64,000 nucleotides of DNA from Zygnema cylindricum (lineage: Eukaryota > Streptophyta > Zygnematophyceae > Zygnematales > Zygnemataceae), in assembly GCA_037447655.1 (NCBI GenBank), contig JBBHKE010003536.1, positions 1 to 64,000 of the forward strand, written 5' to 3'. A program made the translations under genes and the position numbers. The notes below the pieces were generated by a model that was not told the DNA's origin, made no database searches, and was given only the letters and a program-made list of their open reading frames with translations. Numbering within the stretch: the first letter of the stretch is position 1; each line of letters opens with the position of its first letter. Positions 34,152 to 43,930 of this stretch are shown here, piece after piece.

Positions 34152-35067
34152 TTTCAAACCCTAATCTGGCTATGAAATTGTCAGTGGGTGGACCTTAACG
34201 ACGGCCCTTTTACACTTACGGTGGCCTTCCATAAAAGAAAAAAAAGAGGATGTTTATTGGATGCCGTATGTTTTTTACAACTTTGTACCATTTTTTTTTT
34301 GTGTTAGGGTTACCTTCCATGTGGGGTTCCTTCTATTTGTACGGTCACGTTTACTGGCAGGAAAATTTGTAACACCCTTCCATCAGGTCGTGCCAGCGAA
34401 GCTAAAATTGCGGACTTGTTAGATTGCGATTGGTACCACCTAGGATTCTGTTGAGTCGCCCGAGAATGATCATCAATTCGAAAAAGACAAAATCGCCAAC
34501 TGCGTATGTGTACGGATAGACGCCGATAAAAATATCTTAGTAGCGTCACGCTAATGTACAATCTGAACGTTCTTAGGGTTGTCGTCGTACTAACGGCCAC
34601 TAAAACCGTTGCAAAATTATAGTTTGTACAAATGTCGAAGAATGTACCATTTTGTACGTGAATGCATTATCGTTGAACATACTTGATTGTGCACATTTAT
34701 CAAGAAGGCGTGTACCAACTTGATTGTGCACATTTATGAAGGAGGCGTGACAGGATGTCCTTCAACCAAAATTTTGTTGTCGAACAGGCTGGCTATGATG
34801 TCAGACAGTAAACGCCATTTGCCACATGTAAGTTTATAGCTTCATGTCTGTCGTGGATCGACTCTTATTTTACAAGTGAACTAATAAACGCGTCTAGCTA
34901 AGTGTCCTCTTGAGGACAATCGGATGAGACTCGCCATGTACTGGATAGAAGGGGCGTTTGCGTTGAGAATTCAAAATCGGACGGTGGGAGTTTTCGCCAA
35001 AAAGTCTGGAGAATCTTAACGAATTTTTTGTAAACATCTTTTGTAAAAAAAAAAAAAAAAATACGGC
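34152..35067. other. No gene recognised
   Basis: A 40-bp tandem pair (CTTGATTGTGCACATTTAT) at about 34681-34750 and an A-run at 35045-35061. No coding motif. Confidence 0.5.
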
Positions 35068-35389
35068 CTAGGAGGTGGGTCCTTGTCGGATTATCTCGGT
35101 CTCTTACCAAGACACATTTTGTACTCTTAACGAGGTCAAAAGTCAACGATTAGTACTTGCTAAAATTGTCGTCGATAACCTTTGATGTACGATACTGTAC
35201 TAAGGAAATCTTATCGATTTTAACCTATTTTCGTAAAATTGTAAATAGACAGGACTGCAACAAAAAATCAAAGTGAACAATCCATGTCAGTTTTATTTCA
35301 CAGAGCAAGGAACCGAAAATGACAAATGGAAATAGTTGGCCTATATTTTTTCCGTGCGTTTTGTACGATGTTTACAACTGTAAAAGGAA

Positions 35390-35894
35390 TGTAAAAGAGG
35401 CACGTTACACCACAACACGTTACAGTGCACAGCGGAAAACACCAAGGATCTTCCCGTAGCAACAGCAGGAATACACAAAACTCACAGACAAGGTTGAGCT
35501 TTATTACTTGAGAGAGAGTACAAGGTTGCGCTAGCTGTGTAGGTCTACTTCAGGTCTCATTCACTAGGTCTACTCGCCTATTTAAACTAGCTAACTGCTA
35601 GTCAACCTAGTACTATACAGCTGTACACGTGGGCCTTCGCGGCCAACCGAGATCTATCCAAAACTTCTTTCTAAAACTATACAGTTCCATCTACATTCTG
35701 CAGCGTTGCTAGCGCTGCTGCGCTACTTTGTTGCTATGCTGCGCTGCTGCGCTACTAAGTTGCTATGTTGCTATGCTGCGCTGGTTTGGAATCGCAGCTG
35801 CGCTGCTCTGGAATCGCAACTGCGCTGCTCTGAAATCGCAACAATAGCAGCCTAGCCCCAGCCACTAAGTACCCAATTTTGTAACCCTATTACA
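35390..35894 (-). repeat. G1 3' LTR
   Basis: TG..CA termini; nearly identical to the solo LTR at 33627-34146 but clearly diverged from the element's own 5' LTR. Confidence 0.9.
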
Positions 35895-35908
35895 GTGCCT
35901 CCCACTAA
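35895..35908 (-). promoter_or_regulatory. G1 polypurine tract
   Basis: TTAGTGGGAGGCAC immediately precedes the 3' LTR on the minus strand; the AGTGGGAGG core would prime plus-strand synthesis. Confidence 0.6.
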
Positions 35909-35939
35909 GGGTTCAACGTCCCGCTGAACTTTGATTGAC

Positions 35940-37163
35940 TCAGGGAAACTGCAATTGCCGGAGTATGTCATATGTTTTTTTGCGATACTCTTCGAACTCC
36001 TGGCGAAGGGCGTTGAGTTGATTTTGGAGCTGTTCACATCGGGTCTCTAGTAACGCGATGTGATGATCCGCAGCTGCAAGCCGCCTCCGAGTGATGCGTT
36101 CCCATACGTGATTTTCCCCTTCCTGAACCTCGGGTACTTTGGGTTGCTACGGAACGTTTGCCGATGCAGGCTCCTCGGGTGCCGGAATCCTGGGTTCGGG
36201 TTCAGCCACTGGGGAAACTCCCTCTGGTTCCTCGTCCGCCGGTTCGCACCGAGGTACCTTCCGCAATTTGAAAGACACGTGTTTTCTTGCAGCTCAGACC
36301 CGCTGCAGAGCATTCCTTCGAGCCAGCTTGAGTACTCGCACCTCAGGGGTGACCTCCGCTCGAGAGATGATGTCCTGGAGGCGGACATCCCACGGGTGAT
36401 AATGGCAGAGTAACCCAGGAACATCAATCCTGTACCTGTAGTTGTCCTCTACCACTTCCACGAACGGTAAGGTGTGAGGATTCAGCTGCACATAGTCTTT
36501 ATGATTATTTTCCAGGTCCTTGGTCCGCATGAAATTCCACGCTGGGTGTGAAGGAAGGTCCGCAGGGATACGGATAGGATCTCCAGGCTTCCCTATACGC
36601 CATTCCTCGGGCCACTCCGAGGGGTTCCAATAAAACCTTTTGGCGAAGCTAAAGGCGAGGTCCGGATGCTGGGTGTCGACCGGTAGTGGGAAGAGGTAGT
36701 CGGGAATTTCCTCTCCCTGTTCACTCTCCTCCTCCGAATCTCTTCGGTTTTCGCGCAAGAGAAACACATCGTCACCACTGGGGTATTGTTCCTCTGCCTT
36801 CCTCTCCGCGCTTTCAGATGACTGCTTGTCCGCGGTGCTCTCTTTGTTTGGGTCCCGCATCACCTCCAGATCTGAGGCGCGCTCCTCAATTGGCGGAGGC
36901 GTTGGTTCACTTTCCAGTTCCTCCGCCTCCGACAGCTCATGATCCGCTTGAAATTCCTGATCACCTTCCCGAGTTGGGGTGTATTCAGGATCCTGTGAGT
37001 TTTCTGACCCCTCCCCTCCACTGGTCTTTGCCGGTCCTGCCTCGCTACTGGCGCTTTCCTCCGGTTCCGGCTCCACTTCTACTTCTCTTTGCGTGCTTGC
37101 TTCCACCATGGCCTCCGCCGCCCTTAGCAATCTCTCGAGACGGCTCGGGTCTCGTTCTCCCAC
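35940..37163 (-). pseudogene. G1 ORF3: extra acidic/coiled-coil ORF between pol and 3' LTR
   Basis: A single frame of about 408 codons on the pol strand, broken by a TGA at 36294 and a TAG at 36147, ends at 35940. The first in-frame ATG is at 37109; codons further upstream remain open. The N-terminal half is acidic and low-complexity (EVEVEPEPEESASSE, EEESEQGEEIPDY). The middle is compact and aromatic-rich (FYWNPSEWPEEWRIGKPGDP, HPAWNFMRTKDLENNHKDY, VPGLLCHYHPWDVRLQDI). The C-terminus reads as a coiled coil (LLETRCEQLQNQLNALRQ, FEEYRKK). No signal peptide or membrane span is seen, so it is not envelope-like. I do not recognise the family. Function unknown; a structural or accessory role is a guess. 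Confidence 0.7.
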
Positions 37164-37519
37164 CCGTATTAGTCTCCTCCTTTCGGGGGTGGAGAGGACG
37201 ATGACGCCATAGACACTGCTGAACCAGACAATTCCGGTAGCTCCAAAAGCGAAGGGAAACTGATTGTGCGGAGAGAAGCAGTTTCTAAGCTGCTGAGACT
37301 GGGTTGGTTGTTAGGACGAATGACGGCTGTATTCCCGAGGGTTGAGGGTTTCACTTTTCAACTGTGCGAAGCGTCGCAACGGGCGAGGGTATCGTAGCGT
37401 CCAACATTTATAAAACTGCGCTGCTGCGGCGAAACCGAGGGTTCGTCGTCACCTACATAGTGAAACACAATTGCGTCGTTGCGCTTTCCTGTCAGCGCAC
37501 CGGTGGTGCTGCGATCCTC

Positions 37520-39079
37520 TCACGTCAACGTAACCATGTTGCGCTGCGGTGGTTGCGCTGCTACAGCGTTACGATGTGGTGACATCGCCGCTGCGGTCAT
37601 TTGCCGCGTCCCCAATATCATTGCGATGGTTGCGCCACTGCGATTCGCTCCTTTGTTGCGGCTGCTGCGATTTCCCCTCCGGTAAGGCTGAGTGTCCTCA
37701 CTCCGCTCAAACCGGCGCAGCAACTCCGGGGAATGCAGATCCTTCTCGTCCACCCAAGAGTCGTCCTCGGCACCGTAACCCTTCCAACGCACCAAGTATT
37801 GGGCGGAGTTGGAATTTCGAGAGTGATGTGACTGAAGGATCTCCTCCACCTCATACTCGTCCGAGGTTTTTCGAACGGGTGGTAAAGGAGTATGCCGTCG
37901 TCGATTAGGAAACATTAGATCAGGATCCCGGAATGGTTTAAGAAGGGAAACATGGAAAACATTTTGGATATGCCAGTCTGTCGGGATATCCAACTTGTAC
38001 GCTACGTCGCCCACACAGGAAAGAATTGTGAATGGGCGCGTGAACTTTGGTGCCAACTTTTTAGAGAGGGCACCCGGCAAGGAGAGGTTTACCATATTAA
38101 GGCGAACCTTGTCCCCCACACAGAAGATGGTGTCCTTTCGGTGAGCGTCGGCCTGCGACTTTTGACGATCTTTTGCCATTTGGAGCGCCTTGGCCGCCTT
38201 TTCCAAGTTTCCTTGCAAAGCTTTGGCAAAGTCTAGAGCAGCCGGTGTTTGGCAGTCCGCTACTAATAAGTTTTGGGGAAGAGTGGGTTGTCGTCCATTG
38301 AGGGAGAATGGCGTAGCATTTGTTGACGAGTGCACTTCACTGTTGTATGCTACCTCGATTGTCGTTAAATGGTCCACCCAATCCGTTTGGTGCACCGAGA
38401 CATAATCTCGCAATGCTTCCTCCAAAGTTCGATTCACCCTTTCAGTCTGACCATCAGTTTGAGGGTGGTAGGCTGTGGACATGGCCAGCTGCGTGCCACA
38501 TAGCGCAAACATATTTTGCTAAAAGTGGCTCACGAATTTACGATCGCGGTCGCTGACGATTTTTTTTGGAAGTCCGTGATGGCGGAATATTTCCCGAAAG
38601 AATAAGTCCGCAATATCTTGTGCAGTAGCTGTAGTGGTCGTGGGTAGAAAATGTGCCATTTTCGTCAGGTAATCCACGACGACGAAGATTGAGTCGTAGC
38701 CCTCTTTCGTCCGGGGAAGGGCTAGGACAAAATCCATCGAGATTGCCTCCCAAGGAACAGATGGTATTGGGAGGGGGTGTAACAAGCCTTGTTGCCCTGA
38801 ATCCGCTTTGTTTCTATTACACGAGTCACACGTCCGGACATATTCTGCAATGTCTCGAGTCATGTTTGGCCAGTAATACGCCTCAGCGACACGTGCGGTT
38901 GTTTTATCCCGCCCAAAATGTCCACTGAGCGTCTCATCGTGACTCATTTGAAGAATCGTGTGACAAAGTTCCGTATTTTTTGGCACATAAAGCCGTGTTG
39001 TCTTACTCGGTTTGTACTGCCACATACCATTGGCGGTTCGAACGAGTACTTTCCGTTTGATGAGTTCCTTTAGTGAATC
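37520..39079 (-). pseudogene. G1 integrase with C-terminal chromodomain
   Basis: Zinc-binding H..H..C..C is present (CHTILQMSHDETLSGHFG, then RTCDSCNRNK). The catalytic core shows SMDFVLALP, VSDRDRKFVSHF and YHPQTDGQTERVNRTLEE, so the D,D,E residues are kept. The GPY-like region (RPFTILSCVGDVAYKLD) is followed by a chromodomain at about 37860-37714 (YEVEEIL, YLVRWKGYGAEDDSWV), which would steer integration to particular chromatin. A TAG at 38519 follows SHF, where the family normally has Trp. The C-terminal tail after the chromodomain is basic and may be a read-on. Inactive as it stands. Confidence 0.92.
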
Positions 39080-39115
39080 ATCATCGCCGTAGGCGGCCTT
39101 TATCCGACTTAACCA

Positions 39116-40627
39116 CTATTCGTCCACTTGCACCGTACTGGTGACTGCGCAGAGCTTCGGATCTTGCGCTGCGGTCGACGCTGCGCTTTTCTCTTTCACA
39201 TAGTCTCCGTTCCCTTGCTGCGGTGCTTGCGGTCGTTGCTCCACTGCCGGCGCAGCGACGTCAGGTCTTCTTGACAGCGCATCTGCCGGGTTCGTTTTGC
39301 CTGGCTCATATTCAATAACAAATTCCGGACCAAAGGTTTGCAGAAACGTCATCCAGCGCACTTGCTTCTTGGACAACTTCGGCTGGGTTTGGAGATATTG
39401 TAAGGCGTGGTGATCCGTGATAACCGTGATCCGTTTCCCCTGAACGTAACACTTCCAAACCTCCAACGCATTGATAATAGCTATTGTTTCCTTCTCATGG
39501 GTGGCCCGGTTCAACTCTGCTGCCTTTAGTTTGCGACTGTCGTAGGCGATGGGTTGAAGGCCTTTCCCTTGATCTTGCATAAGGATCACTCCAATAGCCG
39601 TATCACTAGCGTCGGTAATTATCGTCCAAGGTAAGTCCGGATCGGGAACAACTAACACAGGGGCGGTAACCAATCGCTTCTTTAGCGTGTTAAAGGTTGC
39701 CCCTTGCGCCGCTTTCCAATCATAGGGCACATCATTCTTGAGCAATTCCGTGAGCGGTGCAGCGATTTTTGCGAAACCTTCGACAAAACATCGATAATAG
39801 GAGCATAGTCCTAGAAAGCTCCGTAACTCCGTAATATTCGCCGGCTGCGGCCACTCCTTAACTGCCCTTGTCTTGTTTGGATCCACTGCGATTTCGTCCC
39901 GGCTCACCACATGGCCTAAAAAATCAATCTTCTCCTTGAAGAAGTCACATTTACTTCTTTTTGCGTATAACTTATGCTCCCGAAGGACTTGTAGGACCGT
40001 CCGTAAGTGCTGCATATGCTCTTCTTGCGTTCGGCTATACACCAATATGTCGTCTAAGAAGACGATCACAAACGCGTCTAGAAATTGTCGAAAGATGGAA
40101 TTCATTAAATGCATAAAGGTCGACGGTGCGTTAGTCAACTCGAACGGCATTACCTGAAATTGGAAATGACCGTATCAAGTTTTGAACGCCGTCTTCTCCA
40201 CATCCTCCTCGGCAATTCTGATCTGGTGGTAGCCGCTCCGCAAGTCTATTTTCGAAAAATATTTAGCACCCTGAAGTCGATCCAACAATTTGTCTATCCT
40301 CGGTAGGGGGTACGCATTCTTCACCGTTAATTTGTTCAGCGCTCGGTAGTCAATACACATACGAAAACCTCCATCTTTCTTGTTCACAAAGAGAACGGAG
40401 GCTCTATATGGTGACTTGCTTGGTTTGATTGCTACGGCTTCGACCAACTCCGCGAGTTGCTTTTTCAATTCGTCCAACTCGGTGTAGCTCATCTTGTATA
40501 TCCGATTAGCCGGGGGTACTGCTCTACAAACAAGCTCTATCCTATGGTCTACTTCGGGCTTCGGAGGTAATCCTTCGGGGAGCTTCGGGGGAAATACATC
40601 TGCGTACTCCTCAAGAAGTTTTGTCAC
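39116..40627 (-). pseudogene. G1 reverse transcriptase and RNase H
   Basis: One frame interrupted by a TGA at 40175. The N-terminal part has [33 protein letters not shown] and [15 protein letters not shown]. After the stop come [17 protein letters not shown] (usual Gly replaced by Glu), [12 protein letters not shown] with the catalytic Asp pair, and [19 protein letters not shown]. RNase H begins near 39625 ([14 protein letters not shown]) and continues with [13 protein letters not shown] and [14 protein letters not shown]. It ends at a TAG at 39116 that separates it from the integrase. Apart from the stops the domains look complete. Confidence 0.92.
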
Positions 40628-40708
40628 GACTTCTGGGGCCTCTTCGGAAGTCTTCCCAATGTTGTCACTTTCTTTGGAGTCGAAGTCGGGGTCTTTCTTC
40701 TTCCATTC

Positions 40709-41110
40709 TTAAAGGATCCCTTCCTTTGCCTCCTCGATTGGCTAGACGACCGCCATACCAATCGTTTCCCCTTTCTTGAGTGCCCTCTTGAGCTGTAAGG
40801 CCGAAAGCAGGCGTCCCTCCTCCGCTCCCTTACTAGCCGCACCCGCTTTTACCTCAAACTCTTCTTCACCTTTCTTCACTCTCATGGTGCCACTTCTCCA
40901 ATCGATCGTCGGATTCCATTTTTGCAGCCACGGCTTCCCCAGGATTACCTCATGGTCCCAAAGAGATAATACATGAAGCGTGTCGTACCATCGGAATTTC
41001 CCAACTCCGACGCGTAACCTCGGGGTACTATGGGTAATCGATAAGGAACTGCCGTCGGCCAATTGTACCGACTGATGATCCTTTAGTACCACAAGAGGGA
41101 TTTCAACCTT
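40709..41110 (-). pseudogene. G1 protease C-terminal part and linker to RT
   Basis: Frame +1 relative to gag from about 41100. It shows VQLADGSSLSI and EVILGKPWLQKWNPTIDW, which corresponds to the second half of a gypsy protease (ILG.DWL motif). Stops TAG at 40742 and TAA at 40709 lie in the linker before the RT. The active-site half lies in the preceding frame. Confidence 0.75.
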
Positions 41111-42177
41111 TTCACCGTCGCCTCATTAATGAAGTTCCCCGATGCTTCGGAATCCACCATGAAGTCAGCTGCAATCACTCTGATTTGACCCCGAAATATC
41201 AAAGGGTCTCCACCGTCACCGGCTAATCTCATAACGGTAAGTTTTCCCCTTTTCAGAGCTTTCCGTTTTGGACACTCTCCAGCCACATGATCTGGAGAAC
41301 CGCACTGGAAGCATTGGCCATTTTGCCTCCTTCGCTAGATTTCCTCGGGGGATAAGTCATTGGTCTTGGTCTTGGTAGTTCTCTTCTTTCTCCGCAGGAC
41401 ATTGACCGCTTCCTTATCCTCATTAATTGCGCCGAGCTCCATGGGTGTTGGACCTTCGTCTCATCGATTTCCTCCGCTACTGCTCGACCCGTAGTGATAA
41501 GGTCTCCGGAGGTTAAAGTCGACCGAATCGGTTCGCTCCGCAAACTGGTTGATTGCCGAGAGAATAGAAGTCGTGCTTTCCCGAGCAAGCCATTGTTCCA
41601 CATCTCTACGAATAGACAACTTAAGCCCCTTCACGAAGCGATCCACTACTTCATCCTCCGTCATCGTAGGTATTTGAACTTTGCACTCCAAGAACCGCTG
41701 CGTAAACTCCATCACTGAAGTTCGTTGCTTCAATGCTGCGATCTTATCTCTCGCCACCTTCATCGTGTTGACGGGCTGCCAAGTGTTGCGGAGGAGTTGA
41801 ACGAAGAGCGCCCAGACGGTCGGTAACTCATCGTCCTCTACCAATGTTCTCCACCAAGCCGCCACTGCCCCTTTAAGAAGACCACCCGCGTAGTGAATCT
41901 TCTCACGATCCGATAGGCTAGGAAAATTCTCGAGATAGTTCGCCACGGAGAATAGCCATGAGTCAAGGTTCTTGTGTCTTGCAGGGTCAAACTCATCGGG
42001 ATGTCTTAATTTCGGTCTCCTAGAGTCCCTCTCTATGCATCCATGAGGTCCCTCCCCTAGACGAGACTCCAAGGCTGCGACGGTGTTATTGAGTTGAGCG
42101 TTCTGTAATCTCACACTTTCCAATTCCCTGAGGACTTGCGCCAAAATTTATGTAGTGGATACGTTGTGTTCATCCAT
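41083..42177 (-). pseudogene. G1 gag, zinc knuckle and protease active-site region
   Basis: The first ATG after the primer-binding site is at 42177 (MDEHNVSTT then a TAA at 42148). The capsid-like part has HPDEFDPARHKNLDSWLFSV, AGGLLKGAVAAWWRTLV and FTQRFLECKVQIPTM, as in the plant gypsy retrotransposon gag family. Stops are TGA at 41461 and TAG at 41335. A CCHC knuckle CFQCGSPDHVAGEC lies at about 41307-41266, followed by the protease motif FMVDSEASGNFIN, where the family's D-S/T-G-A has Glu for Gly. The frame is lost at about 41100 by a one-base change. Confidence 0.9.
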
Positions 42178-42198
42178 GGTGTCGAGTCACGGGTAACA

Positions 42199-42210
42199 GC
42201 TTCGATACCA
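42199..42210 (-). promoter_or_regulatory. G1 primer-binding site
   Basis: TGGTATCGAAGC on the minus strand, 1 nt after the 5' LTR. It resembles the tRNA-iMet site TGGTATCAGAGC with two differences. Confidence 0.75.
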
Positions 42211-42211
42211 G

Positions 42212-42705
42212 TGTAAAAGAGGCAACAATACACAACATCACGTCGCAATGCAGAGCGGAAACGCCAAGGATCTTCCCGTAGCAACAGTAGGAGCACACAG
42301 TACTAACAGACAAGTTTGCGCTTTATTGCTGGAAAGAGAGTAGAAGGTTGCGCTCGCTGTATAGGTCTACTTGAGGTCCCCCATTCACTAGGTCTACTGG
42401 ACTATTAAAACTAACTGCTATTCAACCTAGTACTATACAGCTGTACACGTGGACCTTCACGGTCAACCGAGATCTATCCAAAACTTCCTTCTAGAACTAT
42501 ACAGCTCAATCTACATTCTGCGGCGTTGCTATGCTGCGCTGCTGCGCTACTAAGTTGCTACGCCGCTAAGTTGCTATGCTGCTATGCTGCGCTGGTCTGG
42601 AATCGTAGTTGCGCTGCTCTGGAATCGCAACTGCGCTGCTCCAAAATCGCAACTATAGCAGCCTAGCCCTAGCCACTAAGTACCCAATTCTGTAACCCTG
42701 TTACA
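42212..42705 (-). repeat. G1 5' LTR
   Basis: TG..CA termini (TGTAACAGGGTTACAG to CCTCTTTTACA). Many substitutions and small indels against the 3' LTR. The right side abuts copia C3 within its RNase H region. Confidence 0.9.
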
Positions 42706-43930
42706 AAAATAAAGGCATAACTAGACGTAGACTTCCCTTTATCGAAGTCGTCGCCCCAATCTACATCACAAAATCTAACACACTCCAACGACGTCAATCT
42801 AAATCGAAATAAAATCCAATTTCGATTATTCATGCAAGTTATCTAAAGAGTTGTCTCACGGCATCGAAATGAATCTTCTTATGTGCCTCAGAAAATCGGT
42901 TCATGACAAAATGTGTGGACAAAATATCAAGTCTTGTTGCAACACTTAATTACATCAAACTTACAATAGCCTCACGGTAAGGCACGTTGACTACCAAATC
43001 TTCCTTAAATTTGCAATGTTATACTTTTGAGTCAAGCTGCGTCAAAACCGAATTGGAATCCAGCATAAAAAAAATCGTTAATACTTCTCCTCAATTTTGT
43101 GTTTGCAAAAGTTAAATATCCTTATTTGCAAATCTTAAACTTCCACGCCAAAAAAATATTATACGTCACCCAAATATGTCCCCTTGAAATGTAGACATAA
43201 GTAAACCCTCAAATCCCTTATTCGCGCCATGATGTCAAAAATCATTACAAAATAATCCACGTAGACCGAAAATATGATTTGGCCTTTCCTTTCCCCTTGA
43301 ACGTAAACGCCCTAGTTCGAAACAATACGCACGAGTCCAAAATCTGTCAAGATTTTATGCAAAGGTAAATGGTAAGCGTTGGGCGCCCGTTTAAGTCCAT
43401 ACAAAGATTTTCTTAGCCGCCATACCTTTCTTTCCTTCGACATCATCCCTTTCGATAACTTTACATAAACATCTTCTTTTAAATATCCATTGAAAAACAT
43501 AGTCTCTACGTCCATTTGGTGCACATGCTTATTACTAACAGCGGGAATAACAATAATCATCCTCAAAAATTCAAACTTCAATGTTGGTGTATATGTTTTG
43601 GTACAATCTATCCCTTTCCCTTTGTTGAAATCCCTTTTACATTGATCGAGCCTTATTCTTCACAATTTCCCCCGTTTTTGGTATATTCTATCCTTTTCCT
43701 TTTGTTGGAATCCCTTAACATTGATTGAGCCCTATGCTTCACAATTTCCCCCGATGTTCAAATTTTATTTTTAAATCCACTTAGCATCTACTGTTTTTTT
43801 TTTCCTTTGGGTAAATTAACCTTGTTTAATGTAAGGTTATCAATAATAGATTGAATTTCATTCTCCTATGCCGATTCCCAATGCTTCTCCCAATTGCATG
43901 ATTTGCGAGCTTCTTTGTACGATTATTGGT
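42706..43930 (-). pseudogene. C3: decayed Ty1/copia RT-RNase H
   Basis: Minus strand from about 43930: NEIQSIIDNLTLNKVNLPKG, then GKGIDCTKTYTPTLKFEFLR, HQMDVETMFFNGYLKEDVYV and KVWRLRKSLYGLKRAPNAY, which are copia RT motifs. It degrades downstream but DWGDDFDKGKSTSSYAFIF (RNase H) is legible just before the G1 LTR at 42705. Multiple frameshifts and a local 75-bp duplication (about 43608-43754) show age. The remainder of its RNase H is not found on the far side of G1. Confidence 0.75.

Larger units (their letters stand above)
35390..42705 (-). mobile_element. G1: Ty3/gypsy chromovirus with a third ORF
   Basis: Minus-strand order: 5' LTR (42212-42705), primer-binding site, gag, protease, RT, RNase H, integrase, chromodomain, ORF3, polypurine tract, 3' LTR (35390-35894). 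The chromodomain places it among chromoviruses. No 5-bp target duplication joins the two sides. The right flank is copia C3, but the left flank is not. The coding region has about ten nonsense codons and one evident frameshift. Confidence 0.93.

Noticed and set aside
34310-34600. 96-codon minus-strand frame
   Set aside because: No motif and low protein character; the start is not supported.
35940-37163. ORF3 as an envelope gene
   Set aside because: No signal peptide, no transmembrane segment, no cysteine-rich ectodomain; acidic and coiled-coil instead.
36060-37212. Plus-strand frames opposite G1 ORF3
   Set aside because: Shadows of the acidic GC-rich minus-strand ORF; Pro/Arg/Ser composition is the antisense of Glu/Ser codons.
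37169-37354. Minus-strand 61-codon frame starting MKPSTLGNTAV before ORF3
   Set aside because: It ends at a stop just before ORF3 and is in another frame. It could be a frameshifted start of ORF3, but nothing proves it, so it was not annotated.
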